Positions 9,236 to 18,399 are shown, numbered from the stretch's first letter. The stretch is DNA of 64,000 nucleotides from Bog-793 sp963761425 (GCA_963761425.1 CAVXGQ010000002.1:1-64000); one strand, 5' to 3'. Notes: generated by a model from the sequence alone, not told the origin. Translations and numbers: made by a program.

Positions 9236-9314
9236 GTGAATCTTCGGAATTAGGACTTAAACTTGAACTGACGATTCCCAACTGGACCCATGGGCTGCTT
9301 GTGTATTCTCATAG

Positions 9315-9469
9315 AGGGGACCTGCACTGAGGGGACCTGCACTGAACGTGTCGTCATCAACACCTTTGGCGACACCGGCCACAACTGGGGGCATAGGCCA
9401 TCGCAAGGTTAACTTCCGCTACCCTGAGATGCGATGTTTCATTCGTAGAGATGTGACGTTTCATTCGTA
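9315..9469. repeat. Tandem and direct short repeats in a gene gap
   Basis: The gap between the LacI-family gene and the IS630 remnant (9236-9543) has no gene. It holds a perfect tandem duplication of AGGGGACCTGCACTG (9315-9329 and 9330-9344) and a near-perfect direct repeat of GATGTTTCATTCGTA / GACGTTTCATTCGTA (9433-9447 and 9455-9469). The second pair, close to a transposase remnant, may be a relic of an insertion-sequence end. No function is assigned. Confidence 0.6.
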
Positions 9470-9543
9470 ACATTTAGCCCGAGTACCTCACGAGACTCGC
9501 GTAATAGGGTGACATTCTGACCCGATGATGGGATACTGATGTC

Positions 9544-10019
9544 ATGGCATCAGCGCGGCGGCGTCGGGACTTCGAGGCGATGGAGGAGCGGCGAAAACGG
9601 GCGGCGAAGCTGTTCACGCGTGGTGTCTCGCAGGCCGAAGTTGCTCGCGAGCTCGACGTCTCGCGCCAGAGCGTCAGCCGCTGGTATGCGAGTTTTCGAG
9701 AAGGTGGCGCGGCGGCGCTGCGCGGATCCGGTCGGGCCGGGCGCAGGCCGAGGCTCACGGCTTCCGACCTGCAGCGACTCGAGCGGGTGCTACGGCTCGG
9801 CGCGCGGGCGAACGGCTATCCGACCGAGTTGTGGACGCTTCCCTGCATCACCGAGGTGATCGAGACCCTGCTCGGGGTCACGTATCACCCCGGTCACGTC
9901 TGGCGCCTCATGGGGCAGCTCGGCTGGAGTCCCAACGCCCGACACGCCGGGCGGCGGAGCGCGATGACGCCGCCGTCGCCACCTGGGTCGCCGAACGCTG
10001 GCCCCGGTTAAGAAAAACG
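9544..10019 (+). pseudogene. IS630-family transposase remnant (5' part, frameshifted)
   Basis: The start is intact: a helix-turn-helix (SQAEVARELDVSRQSVSRWY) and the winged-helix linker typical of IS630 transposases (AALRGSGRAGRRPRL, HVWRLMGQLGWSP). At about 9930 the frame breaks; the expected continuation QRPTRRAAERDDAAVATWV is in another frame. At about 10020 the sequence changes abruptly to a sugar permease, so the whole catalytic DDE half is gone. The remnant cannot encode an active enzyme. The deletion that removed its 3' half also removed the 5' half of the permease gene. Confidence 0.82.
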
Positions 10020-10530
10020 CCCGATCGTGCTCCTGGTGACCCAGATGGTTCCCGGGATATCGCTGAGTTTGTCCTTCTACAACCTGTTCAAGCACATCGA
10101 CCTCCCCAACACCATTCCCGGCCCCATCCTCGGCGACTCGACAAGCGGTGTGCCCTTTGCTGTGCTCGTCCTGCGGGCCCACATGTCGTCGACACCTGTC
10201 GAGCTGTCAGACGCCGCCTACGTCGACGGCACCAGCGAGTGGCGCACGTTCCGTTCGGTCATCGCACCCCTTGTGTTGCCGGCGATAGTCACCGCAGGGC
10301 TGTTCGTTTTCCTGTTCGCCTGGGGCGATTTCATCTACGCGTATACCCTCAGTACTGGCGGCCTCACCCCGTTGACGTTGGGGATATACAAGTTCTTCAC
10401 CAACGACCACATCAACTGGGGCCCGATACTGGCTTCGGTTGTGTTTGCCGCCGTCCCGGCAGGCTTGATCCTAGGTTTCGGGCAGCGCTATGTATATGGC
10501 GGGATGCGAGCCGGAGCGCTCAAAGGCTGA
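10020..10530 (+). pseudogene. Sugar ABC permease (MalG type) lacking its 5' part
   Basis: About 168 residues cover the C-terminal 60 percent of a MalG-type inner-membrane permease: QMVPGISLSLSFYNLF, then the EAA loop contacting the ATPase (DAAYVDGTSEWRTFRSV), hydrophobic segments, and the ending YGGMRAGALKG. The first membrane segments are absent; instead the frame runs into an IS630 transposase remnant at about 10020. A GTG at 10027 could in principle start a shortened product, but without its N-terminal helices it should not assemble. It lies 31 bp upstream of the GH31 gene and points to a former importer-glycosidase operon. Confidence 0.8.
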
Positions 10531-10561
10531 TAAGAAGTGCGACTTCTAGAAAGGTGCCTAA

Positions 10562-12580
10562 ATGTTCGACGACAGCGCCGCAGTGATTGAGTACTGCTCG
10601 GGCCACGAGCGCTTGCGCTTGGAGGCTTGGGGCAACGACTCGATCAGAGTCCGTGCCAGCCGGGGGCAGGTAGCCGAGGACATACCGGGCGCGCTCATCG
10701 CGGCCGGCTCGCCTGCTGCAGCTGGGGCGAGCAGCGACGAGGCAACCCTTGTCAACGGGAAACTCAGGGCGCAAATCTCTCGCGAAGGACTGGTCAGCTT
10801 CTGGCGCTCTGATGACGGCAGGGAGCTGTTATCCGAAGAGAAGGCCCACTTCTGGTGGCCTGGCTCGCGCTTGTTCTTGGCCAATGGCAATGGGCATTAC
10901 CGCATAGAGCAACGCTTCAAGGCGTACGGCGGGGAGAAGCTCTACGGACTCGGCCAGCACCTCCATGGGCGCTTCGACCAAAAGGGCTTGGTCATAGATC
11001 TGGTCCAACGCAACGCGGAGGTCTCGATCCCGTTCATGGTGTCGGACAGGGGCTACGGGTTCCTGTGGAACTCCCCAGCTGTCGGACGCGTGGAGCTGGC
11101 CGTCAACGGCACTCGCTGGGTGGCAGATAGCGCGCGCCAGATTGACTACTGGGTGACCGCAGGCGACAACCCCGCCGAGATCCTCTCGCACTACGCCGAC
11201 GCCACCGGGCACTCGCCAGAGCTACCGTCCTGGGCAAGTGGCTTCTGGCAGAGCAAGCTTCGCTACCGGACCCAGGAGGAGCTGCTGGCCGTCGCTCGGG
11301 AATACCACCGCAGAGGGGTCCCGCTGGCGGTGATCGTGAGCGACTTCTTCCACTGGGAATATCTCGGGGACTGGAGCTTCCATTTGGTGGACTGGCCCGA
11401 TCCGGCAGCAATGGTGAGCGAGCTCGAATCCATGGGCACCAAGCTCATGGTCTCGGTCTGGCCCTCCCTCAGCCCTCTCTCGGCCAACTTCAAGCCTATG
11501 TTGGAGCGTGGTTTACTGATCTCTAGCGAGCAGAGCGTCACCGTTCATACCACCTGGCCCGAGCGGGGTCTTAACAATTTCATTGGCGCCGCCTTCTACG
11601 ACCCGACAAACCCTGAGGCGCGCGAGTACCTCTGGGAGCAGATCGAGAAGAGCTACTACAAGGCGGGAGTCCGGGTCTTCTGGCTCGACGCCTGTGAACC
11701 CGAGATGCAGCCCGCCTGCCCGGGGAGCCTGAAATTCGCCGCGGGCCCGGGGCTCGAGGTTGCCAACCTCTATCCGCGTGAGCACGCCCGCGCCTTCTAC
11801 GAAGGCATGGTCGGACGCGGAGAGGAAGAGGTGCTGATGCTGTGCCGGTCTGCTTGGGCCGGCAGCCAGCGCTACGGAGCAGCGGTCTGGTCAGGGGACA
11901 TACCGTCCACCTTTGAATCGCTTGCCATCCAGGTTCGTGCGGGTCTCAATATGGCCATGAGTGGCATCCCGTGGTGGACGACTGATATCGGTGGTTTCTT
12001 CGGGGGGAATCCTGAGGATCCCAGCTTCCGGGAGCTCGTTGTGCGCTGGTTCGAGTTCGGGGCGTTCTGCCCGCTGTTCCGCCTGCACGGGGACCGCATG
12101 CCCAATATGCCGATGAGGTCCGATATGACCGGCGGCCCGAACGAAATCTGGTCCTTCGGTGACGAGGCCTACCGCATCGCGAGGGACTACATCTTCCTGC
12201 GGGAACGGCTGCGACCGTACTTGCACGACCAGGCCAGGGAAACCAGCAGGACGGGAATGCCGATCATGCGCCCGCTCTTCCTCGAGTTCCCGGAGGATCA
12301 AAGCTCCTGGGATGTCGACGACCAGTTCATGTTCGGCCGAGACCTACTCGTGGCGCCGGTGTTGGAGCAGGGGGCCAGGGAGCGCAGTGTCTATCTTCCA
12401 GCTGGGGCCGAGTGGACGAACGCTCGGTCTGGCGCAGGCGCACCGGGCGGTGCAATGGTAATTGTCGAGGCGCCTCTGGAGCAGATCCCTCTTTTCGTCC
12501 GCGATGGGGCGCGCCTCCCTATCGGAGGACCGCAACGCTATGACTTGCGGGGTCGAGAAACCGAAGAGCATGTCGCATAG
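10562..12580 (+). CDS. Glycoside hydrolase family 31 (alpha-xylosidase/alpha-glucosidase type)
   Basis: Retaining alpha-glycosidase acting on the non-reducing end of oligosaccharides, for example alpha-xylosides from xyloglucan. The order is an N-terminal beta-sandwich (about 1-220), a TIM barrel with the nucleophile D376 in FWLDACEPE and the acid/base D446 in WSGDIPSTFESL, then C-terminal beta domains. The motif RLHGDRMPN and the length of 672 residues fit the family. No signal peptide is visible, so it should act in the cytoplasm on imported sugar. GAAAGGTG 6 bases before ATG 10562 is a good ribosome site. It follows a truncated permease by 31 bp. A decayed paralogue lies at 3990-4850. Alpha-xylosidase versus alpha-glucosidase cannot be settled by eye. 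Confidence 0.92.
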   Translation: MFDDSAAVIEYCSGHERLRLEAWGNDSIRVRASRGQVAEDIPGALIAAGSPAAAGASSDEATLVNGKLRAQISREGLVSFWRSDDGRELLSEEKAHFWWPGSRLFLANGNGHYRIEQRFKAYGGEKLYGLGQHLHGRFDQKGLVIDLVQRNAEVSIPFMVSDRGYGFLWNSPAVGRVELAVNGTRWVADSARQIDYWVTAGDNPAEILSHYADATGHSPELPSWASGFWQSKLRYRTQEELLAVAREYHRRGVPLAVIVSDFFHWEYLGDWSFHLVDWPDPAAMVSELESMGTKLMVSVWPSLSPLSANFKPMLERGLLISSEQSVTVHTTWPERGLNNFIGAAFYDPTNPEAREYLWEQIEKSYYKAGVRVFWLDACEPEMQPACPGSLKFAAGPGLEVANLYPREHARAFYEGMVGRGEEEVLMLCRSAWAGSQRYGAAVWSGDIPSTFESLAIQVRAGLNMAMSGIPWWTTDIGGFFGGNPEDPSFRELVVRWFEFGAFCPLFRLHGDRMPNMPMRSDMTGGPNEIWSFGDEAYRIARDYIFLRERLRPYLHDQARETSRTGMPIMRPLFLEFPEDQSSWDVDDQFMFGRDLLVAPVLEQGARERSVYLPAGAEWTNARSGAGAPGGAMVIVEAPLEQIPLFVRDGARLPIGGPQRYDLRGRETEEHVA

Positions 12581-12781
12581 CGGGACGACAGACCCTACTT
12601 CGATAGCTGGCCACGTTGGCGCTTAGCATGCTCGACAGAAGCGACAAGAATTGCATCACGTGTTCCGCCAGCAGAAACGAGAAAAGCTTTTCGTCGGTCC
12701 GGCGCTCCCCCGAGACGGCGAAGGTCCGGAAGGCGCGAAGGTCGCCAGGGAAGGGCAGTTGATGAACACCAAGGAGGTCTC

Positions 12782-13978
12782 ATGGCAGAGGTGAGTCTGG
12801 AGAAGATAGGCAAGGTCTACCCCAATGGTTTCCCTGCGGTGACCGATCTGGATTTGGACGTGGCCGAGGGGGAGCTCGTGGTCCTGGTCGGACCGTCTGG
12901 CTCCGGCAAGACGACCGCGTTGAGGATGGTCGCGGGCCTGGAGGACATCACCTCGGGGACCCTGCGCCTGGGGGGCGAAGTGGTGAACGACATGTCCCCC
13001 AAGGACCGCAACGTGGCCATGGTGTTTCAGAACTACGCCCTCTATCCCCACATGACCGTGGAAGAGAACATCGGCTTCGCCCTGAAGCTCCGCAAGGTCC
13101 CCAAGAAGGAGATCAGGGTGAAAGTCCGCGCCGCCGCTGACCTGTTGGGTCTCGCGGAATACCTGAGAAGAAAGCCCGCCCAGCTCTCCGGCGGCCAGCG
13201 CCAGCGCGTGGCCATGGGCCGGGCGATCGTGCGCGAGCCCTCGGTGTTCTTGATGGACGAGCCGCTGTCCAACCTCGACGCCAAGATGCGCGTCCAGATG
13301 CGCGCTGAGATCTCCCGCATCCAACGCCGGGTCGGGGTCGCGACCCTGTACGTCACCCACGACCAGGTGGAGGCGATGACGATGGGCGATCGGGTAGCGG
13401 TACTGCACCTGGGAAAGCTCCAGCAGTGCGGCTCACCCCAGTCCCTCTACGAGCACCCCGACAACCTCTTCGTGGCTGCCTTCATCGGCTCGCCTGCAAT
13501 GAACCTCTACGAGGCCGTCGTCTCCCCCGAGGCCGACGAGGTGCGGCTCGGGGCGCAGTCCCTGGCCCTCTCCGAGCATGTCTTGGCGGCTCATCCGGCG
13601 CTACGCGGCTACCGGGACCGCAAGGTCGTCGTCGGTGTCCGCCCCGAGGAGCTCGCCGATGCCGCCCTGGGACCGCCGCCCGCACCAGGGTCCACGCTGG
13701 TTGCCGACGTGGAGCTGGTGGAGTCGCTCGGCAACGAGTTGCAAGTGCACTTCCTGATCGACGCCACGCGCGCCCGTTCCGAGGACACCGCCGCAGCCAG
13801 CGGGGATTCGGAGCTGGGCGAGGCATCGAAGCTCCAGCCCGGGGGGACGAAGTCCGAAGGGGTGGCGCGGATAGCGCCCCGCTCCGAGCTCAAAGCCGGC
13901 TCACGCGCCACCTTCGCCGTCGACACCGAGCAGCTGCACTTCTTCGACCTCGACAGGGGGTCCGCAATCTGGAACTGA
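12782..13978 (+). CDS. Carbohydrate ABC importer ATPase (MsmX/UgpC type)
   Basis: ATP-hydrolysing subunit of a CUT1-class sugar importer. Walker A GPSGSGKTT (37-45), Q-loop FQNYALYPH (82-90), signature LSGGQRQR (135-142), Walker B FLMDEP (156-161) and the switch histidine in VTHDQVEAM are all present. The C-terminal regulatory TOBE/OB part (about 240-398) is longer than usual, with a polar insert near residues 328-362. A strong AAGGAGG site lies 6-7 bases before ATG 12782. The 201-bp gap after the GH31 gene holds nothing recognisable. Because the adjacent permeases are broken, it may now serve importers elsewhere, as MsmX-type ATPases often do. Confidence 0.93.
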   Translation: MAEVSLEKIGKVYPNGFPAVTDLDLDVAEGELVVLVGPSGSGKTTALRMVAGLEDITSGTLRLGGEVVNDMSPKDRNVAMVFQNYALYPHMTVEENIGFALKLRKVPKKEIRVKVRAAADLLGLAEYLRRKPAQLSGGQRQRVAMGRAIVREPSVFLMDEPLSNLDAKMRVQMRAEISRIQRRVGVATLYVTHDQVEAMTMGDRVAVLHLGKLQQCGSPQSLYEHPDNLFVAAFIGSPAMNLYEAVVSPEADEVRLGAQSLALSEHVLAAHPALRGYRDRKVVVGVRPEELADAALGPPPAPGSTLVADVELVESLGNELQVHFLIDATRARSEDTAAASGDSELGEASKLQPGGTKSEGVARIAPRSELKAGSRATFAVDTEQLHFFDLDRGSAIWN

Positions 13979-14160
13979 CGAGGCGCTAAACGACTGCCGC
14001 GCTCCTGTCGGCGACACCGTTCATCGTGCTCAATGTCCTCTTGCGCCGCCAGTGAGCGCGGGGGCTGAGCGGTGTTGCCATGCGGTGAGTGGCTCTGCCG
14101 GGCCAAGCGGCCGACAAGCGTCCTTTTCAGCTGGACCGCAAGGTCCCGACCATCACAAGG

Positions 14161-15470
14161 TGAAGGGTCCAATAGCTTGATCCTGATCTTGCCTGGCCCG
14201 TACGAACGCGTCTGAAAGAAGCACCTATACGCGCCAAGGGCGATGCCGCTGTCAGCAGCGTGCGCATTGAGATCCGGGTCTTCTGCTCCCGAAGCGTTGG
14301 GAAGTGTGGCGGCGGTAGAGCCGAGGGAGTCGCGAGGGGGACTGATCAGGCGGCGAGCTCGTACTCGTGGATCAGCCCGCCGAGGAGGTCGCGGCGGCGG
14401 ATCTTCTTGGCTTCGTTAGCCACGACCGCTGGCCGCGGAGGCGTGAGGTCGAGACCGCGATGCGGTCGGGACCGGTTGTAGTGCGTGACGTACTCGGTGA
14501 GGATCGTCTCCAGATGGTGCCGGGAGAGCACGAGCAAGTGGTCGAGGCAGTCCTCGCGCACGGTGCGCACCCAGCGCTCGGCGAACGCGTTCGCCTTCGG
14601 GGAACGTACCGGGGTCATGATGGTTTCGGCGCCAATCGAAGCGAAGACCTCGTCGAAGCTGGCGCTGAACTTGCTGTCGCGGTCACGGATGAGGAACCGC
14701 ACCCGCCGTCCTGCGTCCTCGAGGTCGGCACAGAAGTTGCGAGCGGCCTGAGTGACCCAGGGGCCGTTGGGGTTGGTGGTGGCGCCGAGGATGTGCACGA
14801 CCCGCCGCTCCAACTCGATCACGAAGAGCACGTAGTAGCGGCGAAGGAGCACAGTATCGACGGTGAAGAAGTCGGTGGCCACGATGCCCTTGGCCTGGAC
14901 GCGGAGGAACTCGGTCCAGCTCGGTCCGATTCGGCGCGGCGCTGGCGGAAGCCGATGACGTCGCAGGACATTGGTCACGCTGCCCTTGGAGACGGTGACC
15001 CCGAGCTTCTTCAGCTCGCCGACGATGCGCAGGTAGCCCCAGCGCGGGTTCTGCCGGGCGAGACGGAGGATCAGTTCGACCGTCTCCTCCGATAGGGGAG
15101 GTCGTCCCGGCTGGTGGTGCGGGTACGTCCAGCGGCGCCGGACGAGCATCCGATGCCAGCGCAGGATCGTCTCAGGCGTGATGAGGAAGGCAGCCCAACG
15201 CTCCCGAGGCACGACCTTGGCCAGGGCGGCAACGATGGCCCGGTCGGACCAGCTGAACCGGGGCCGTGCGACCTGACGGCGCAGGACGGCCAGCTGCTGG
15301 CGGAGGACCAGGATCTCCGCATCCTTGGCGACGGCGTCCATGTGATGGATGCGCAAGACATCGGCGACGCGACGGACCAGGCGGTAGAGGAAACTGAGCG
15401 CCACGACGTGGCAGGATCGCCGTTCCGATCGTGCCTGGTCAAGCTCACGACCGGGTTGTTGGACCCTTCA
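14161..15470 (-). mobile_element. IS481-like insertion sequence with ~33-bp terminal repeats
   Basis: Both ends begin TGAAGGGTCCAA when read inward (14161-14172, and as the complement at 15459-15470). Similarity continues for about 33 bases with the inner part ending CTTG-C, roughly three quarters identical. The element is then about 1310 bp long and encloses one integrase-type transposase. No convincing target duplication is visible; the flanks share only GG. The 13979-14160 stretch to its left has no intact gene. Confidence 0.8.
14346..15404 (-). CDS. DDE integrase-core transposase (IS481/IS3-like)
   Basis: 352-residue transposase. An N-terminal part with a helix-turn-helix (LILRLARQNPRWGYLRIVGEL, then KGSVTNVLRRH) is followed by an rve integrase core with D178 (VATDFFTVDT), D241 (FLIRDRDSKF) and E276 (NAFAERWVRTVREDC). 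The 34-residue D-E spacing is right for the DDE fold. The C-terminal HYNRSRPHRGL motif is also typical. No frameshift is needed, unlike IS3 elements, which favours an IS481-like single-ORF element. All catalytic residues and both terminal repeats are present, so it may be mobile. Confidence 0.9.
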   Translation of the reverse strand: MALSFLYRLVRRVADVLRIHHMDAVAKDAEILVLRQQLAVLRRQVARPRFSWSDRAIVAALAKVVPRERWAAFLITPETILRWHRMLVRRRWTYPHHQPGRPPLSEETVELILRLARQNPRWGYLRIVGELKKLGVTVSKGSVTNVLRRHRLPPAPRRIGPSWTEFLRVQAKGIVATDFFTVDTVLLRRYYVLFVIELERRVVHILGATTNPNGPWVTQAARNFCADLEDAGRRVRFLIRDRDSKFSASFDEVFASIGAETIMTPVRSPKANAFAERWVRTVREDCLDHLLVLSRHHLETILTEYVTHYNRSRPHRGLDLTPPRPAVVANEAKKIRRRDLLGGLIHEYELAA

Positions 15471-15550
15471 GGCAGGTCAGCCTGAAAACCGAACCCCGTG
15501 CTGTACCCACTTGCCTTCATTGATACGATGACGTTAAGCTTAGTAGTGTT

Positions 15551-15946
15551 ATGGCCGCGTCGAACAAGTACTCCAGGAGCACCCAAGAGTCGCGTCTCCG
15601 TCTGGCGGCAGTAAACCGCAACGACCCCACCTTGCTCCACGAACAGGTGGCCGTCGAGATTCGTCGCGCGATCGCAGATGGTGAAGCCGGCCCGGGCGAC
15701 CGCATCCCCCAGGCGAAGGATCTCGCGACCGTCCTTGGCGTGAACACCAACACCGTGCTGCGTGCCCTTCGGGTCCTCCGGGACCAAGGACTGCTCGAGG
15801 TCGGACGAGGACGCGCCATCCGCGTCGCCGGCACGCCGGAGCGCAGCCAGGTCATCGAGCGCATGAAGGAACTCATCGAACTCGGTCGCCGCACCGGGTA
15901 CCGACCCGAGGACCTTGTCGAGCTCCTGCAACACCTGTCCGGCTAG
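15551..15946 (+). CDS. Short GntR-family regulator (YtrA type)
   Basis: 131-residue DNA-binding protein. A GntR winged helix spans about residues 27-95 (LHEQVAVEIRRAIADGEAGPGDRIPQAKDLATVLGVNTNTVLRALRVL is split by the turn near LGVNTNT). The short C-terminal helical tail (about 40 residues) lacks any ligand domain, as in the YtrA subfamily, whose members usually repress an adjacent membrane-protein or transporter operon. It ends 8 bp before the next gene on the same strand, so the two are probably co-transcribed. Its neighbour, a membrane-anchored beta-propeller-like protein, is the likely regulated partner. Confidence 0.85.
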   Translation: MAASNKYSRSTQESRLRLAAVNRNDPTLLHEQVAVEIRRAIADGEAGPGDRIPQAKDLATVLGVNTNTVLRALRVLRDQGLLEVGRGRAIRVAGTPERSQVIERMKELIELGRRTGYRPEDLVELLQHLSG

Positions 15947-15954
15947 GAGCGGCA

Positions 15955-16980
15955 ATGACACTTCTCGACCCGCGGTCACGGATCGGCGACCTCAGCGACC
16001 CGATGGAGCCCCAAGCGCTCCTCGCCGAGGCGAGACGGAGGACGCGCCGACGCCGGCTCGGATTCGCCATTGTGACCGTGCTTGTCCTGGGCCTAGCTGC
16101 GACGATCGTCGCCCTTGTCATGACGCCGCCTTCGAGGCCGAAGGGTTTTCTGGCTCCCCCGAATTCGGGCGCGCTCCCGACTGGAGCAATGGTCAACCTG
16201 CAACTCGCCGGTTCACTCGCCGTGGGTCCGACGGGCGCGCTGTACGTCGCCGCTCCCTTGCAGCACCGAATTCTTGTTCTCCTGCCAGATGGCAAGTTCC
16301 GCGCCGTCGCGGGGAGCGGGAAAAGCGGCTACGCCGGGGACGGCGGACCCGCGATCGACGCCGATCTCTCGAATCCCTACGACCTCACCTTTGGACCCAA
16401 TGGAAGCCTCTACTTCGCCGACGCCGGTCGCATCCGAGAGATCCACTCCAACGGAACCATCCAGACGATCGCTGGAAACGGGGTGGATTCCGCGGCGCTG
16501 CCCGCACATCCGTTGCCGCTAATTGTGAACGGCGCCCCCGCCCCATCCACGTCGCTCGGTTGGCAACCCAATTTCGCAGTTGGACGCAACGGTCAGCTCG
16601 TGGTCGCTACCACTCGCCAACTGCTGCGTCTCGAAGATGGCCGTTTCGAGCAGATCGCCACCCATCGAATGTCGTTCAGAAAAGTGCATTACATGCCAAA
16701 CAGCCTCGACATGAATCTGGGTGCGATCGCCATCGACGCACGTGGGAACCTCGACGTCACCGGTTTCAACGGCTGGGGTGTCTGGCGAGTTGAACCCAAC
16801 GGCGATGCCTACTACCTCGGTTACGCGCGACAAAGCGGTGGTGACCATGGCCTGTTAACCGAGGGACCGGGCGGGGCGATCTACGTCGACAGCTTCTCGG
16901 CAATCATGCGGCTCGGTCGCTCGGGACTCGTCATGGCGGACAACCTCAGCAAGATCAACCTTCGCAGCGAGTACTTCTGA
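15955..16980 (+). CDS. Membrane-anchored NHL/beta-propeller-like protein, in-frame stop near 3' end
   Basis: 341 residues: a short cytoplasmic lead with a basic stretch (RRRTRRRRLGF), one membrane helix (about 35-58) and an outer domain with repeated NHL-like strands such as LAVGPTGALYVAA, LTFGPNGSLYFAD and AGDGGPAIDA. The function is unknown; such domains are usually ligand- or protein-binding scaffolds. The frame stops at TGA 16978-16980, but the same frame continues for 53 more sense codons to TAG 17140-17142 with another repeat-like strand (FAPGGVIYADE). Either a nonsense mutation has shortened the protein or the stop is read through. It shares an operon with the GntR regulator 8 bp upstream. 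Confidence 0.75.
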   Translation: MTLLDPRSRIGDLSDPMEPQALLAEARRRTRRRRLGFAIVTVLVLGLAATIVALVMTPPSRPKGFLAPPNSGALPTGAMVNLQLAGSLAVGPTGALYVAAPLQHRILVLLPDGKFRAVAGSGKSGYAGDGGPAIDADLSNPYDLTFGPNGSLYFADAGRIREIHSNGTIQTIAGNGVDSAALPAHPLPLIVNGAPAPSTSLGWQPNFAVGRNGQLVVATTRQLLRLEDGRFEQIATHRMSFRKVHYMPNSLDMNLGAIAIDARGNLDVTGFNGWGVWRVEPNGDAYYLGYARQSGGDHGLLTEGPGGAIYVDSFSAIMRLGRSGLVMADNLSKINLRSEYF

Positions 16981-17240
16981 CTGACCTCCTTCTCGTTCGC
17001 CCCAGGCGGTGTCATCTACGCCGATGAGCTACCCGGAGACGGCGGTTTCGAAGCGCACCAGCAGCTGATCGCCTTCAAGGCGGGCCAGGCACACCTGCTA
17101 TGGCAAGAGCCTCGGGGCGTGCAGGCGGGACCTGCCAACTAGTGAAGCCTGACCACGGGTTGGACCGCTGGGTGTCGATGAAGGCGACTACCTCTTTTGT
17201 CGACCGTCGAGCGTCCAATGCCCCTTAAGAAGCGCGTTCG

Positions 17241-17408
17241 TGTAGCCATTTCTGTAGCCAAGCCCTCAGACCCGACTGGACGCGGACAGGCATCCGCGGA
17301 CACAAGCACCTGGTCAGAGCCGCTCGGTGGACTCTGGTGGACGTCCGGATACCCGTTCGATTTCCCTGGGGGTCAAGAGGCCCCGGGTTCAAATCCCGGC
17401 AGCCCGAC
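17241..17408 (+). repeat. Attachment-site repeat, copy 1 (3' half of tRNA-Pro GGG)
   Basis: 168 bp repeated at 30342-30509 in the same orientation, equal length, about 92 percent identical by my count (14 differences) and identical over the last 43 bases. That end is the 3' half of a tRNA-Pro(GGG): anticodon loop CTGGGGG, stem half TCAAG, variable loop, T-arm CCGGG-TTCAAAT-CCCGG and acceptor half CAGCCCG. The 5' half of the tRNA is absent here. This is how the far end of an element integrated into a tRNA gene looks. Confidence 0.8.
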
Positions 17409-17594
17409 GGGGAAGTCACAGTTCAGCGGCCGAGTATTTCCTGTCGGCAACCTGCACCGAATCGGCGGTCAGGGGCACATGACAGCGGTAAGGCGATTGA
17501 TATTCGGGGATACCCGGAACGACTTGGCTCGATTGGCATTCAGGGATAGCAGCCTGATGCCGTCGATTGAATCTCGGCGCTCCTCGTCAAGCGC

Positions 17595-17987
17595 CTAGCG
17601 AGTAGCTGTCGGCTGGCGGACGGATTCGGCACCTTTGTCCTTGGGCGGGCGAACGATGACCAGGGCCATTCCGGCCAACGTCATTGAGGCAAAGACTGGA
17701 ACCGCGAAGGGCGCGAGTCGGGCTCCGAACCACAGCTCGAACATCGGGACGTCGTCTCCGGTTCGTCGCTGGAAGATCCCAAGTGGACATCCTTTGGCGG
17801 CGATTAGCGCGAGTCCCTCGCCGACGAGAACGACTTCTGCCAGCCGGAGCCACGCGTCACGTCTCCGAACGAGCGCGCAGAACCACAAGTAACCCAAACA
17901 CCCCAGCTCACCGACGCCGATTGCATTGTGTACGAGTCGGAGCAGCCGGGCACCACCGCTGAGCGCTGGCCCATCGCGACGTCTCAC
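17595..17987 (-). CDS. Small integral membrane protein
   Basis: 130 residues with about four hydrophobic segments (ARLLRLVHNAIGVGELGCLGYLWFCALV; LRLAEVVLVGEGLALIAA; APFAVPVFASMTLAGMALVIV) and a conserved-looking loop CPLGIFQRRTGDDVPMFEL. That loop resembles small actinobacterial membrane proteins of unknown function related to the DUF2784 type. No enzymatic motif is present. It is the first unit of the repeat-bounded array and is transcribed against the following genes. Start at 17987 is the most upstream one and not certain. Confidence 0.6.
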   Translation of the reverse strand: MRRRDGPALSGGARLLRLVHNAIGVGELGCLGYLWFCALVRRRDAWLRLAEVVLVGEGLALIAAKGCPLGIFQRRTGDDVPMFELWFGARLAPFAVPVFASMTLAGMALVIVRPPKDKGAESVRQPTATR

Positions 17988-18145
17988 CGATCGAAATCAT
18001 GACACCGGGTCCTCGGAAGCTCCCCGATGCCTGCACTGGACGCCGCGACGGAAACAGCTGGTTATGAACGGCGTTCTGTGACAGTCCGCGATCCGTCACT
18101 AGTGTCCAGGTCGCCCATGAGAGAGCGCACTTGACCGTCACGAAG

Positions 18146-18322
18146 TTGAACCGGCAATGGCACGAGCAACACCGCTTGGGAACGGCCGCGAGCCTTGACG
18201 ATCGTGTGCGGTGGCACCTCGAACACGCCAAAGTCTGTGCGTGTCGACCGATCCCGCCTCGCGTGCTCGACGAGATCAAACGACGCAGGGAACTGCCTAG
18301 CCAAGGCTCAGCAAAGTCATAG
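18146..18322 (+). CDS. Small conserved protein (NRxWHE...CRPIP type)
   Basis: 58 residues reading MNRQWHEQH from a TTG at 18146, then SLDDRVRWHLEHAKVCACRP and an EIKRRRELP tail. Small bacterial proteins of unknown function starting with NREWHE and carrying WHLEHA and a C-x-CRPIP motif are widespread, and this frame matches that plan along its whole length. The TTG fits the family start; a second TTG at 18131 would add five residues. His and Cys spacing hints at metal binding, which is inference only. Confidence 0.6.
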   Translation: MNRQWHEQHRLGTAASLDDRVRWHLEHAKVCACRPIPPRVLDEIKRRRELPSQGSAKS

Positions 18323-18399
18323 CCCGCGTCCGGCGATCTGGGGCGGATCAATCTGCGATGAGAGTCTTGGCAATCGGAGAAGGTCCCGAAGGAGGACGC

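Noticed and set aside
13990..14055. Hydrophobic 21-codon frame ending in basic residues after the ABC ATPase
   Set aside because: Looks like the tail of a membrane permease, but it is too short and isolated to call.
17225..17419. Minus-strand ORF over attachment copy 1
   Set aside because: Same tRNA-shadow peptide (CRDLNPGPLDP); the sequence is a repeat, not a gene.
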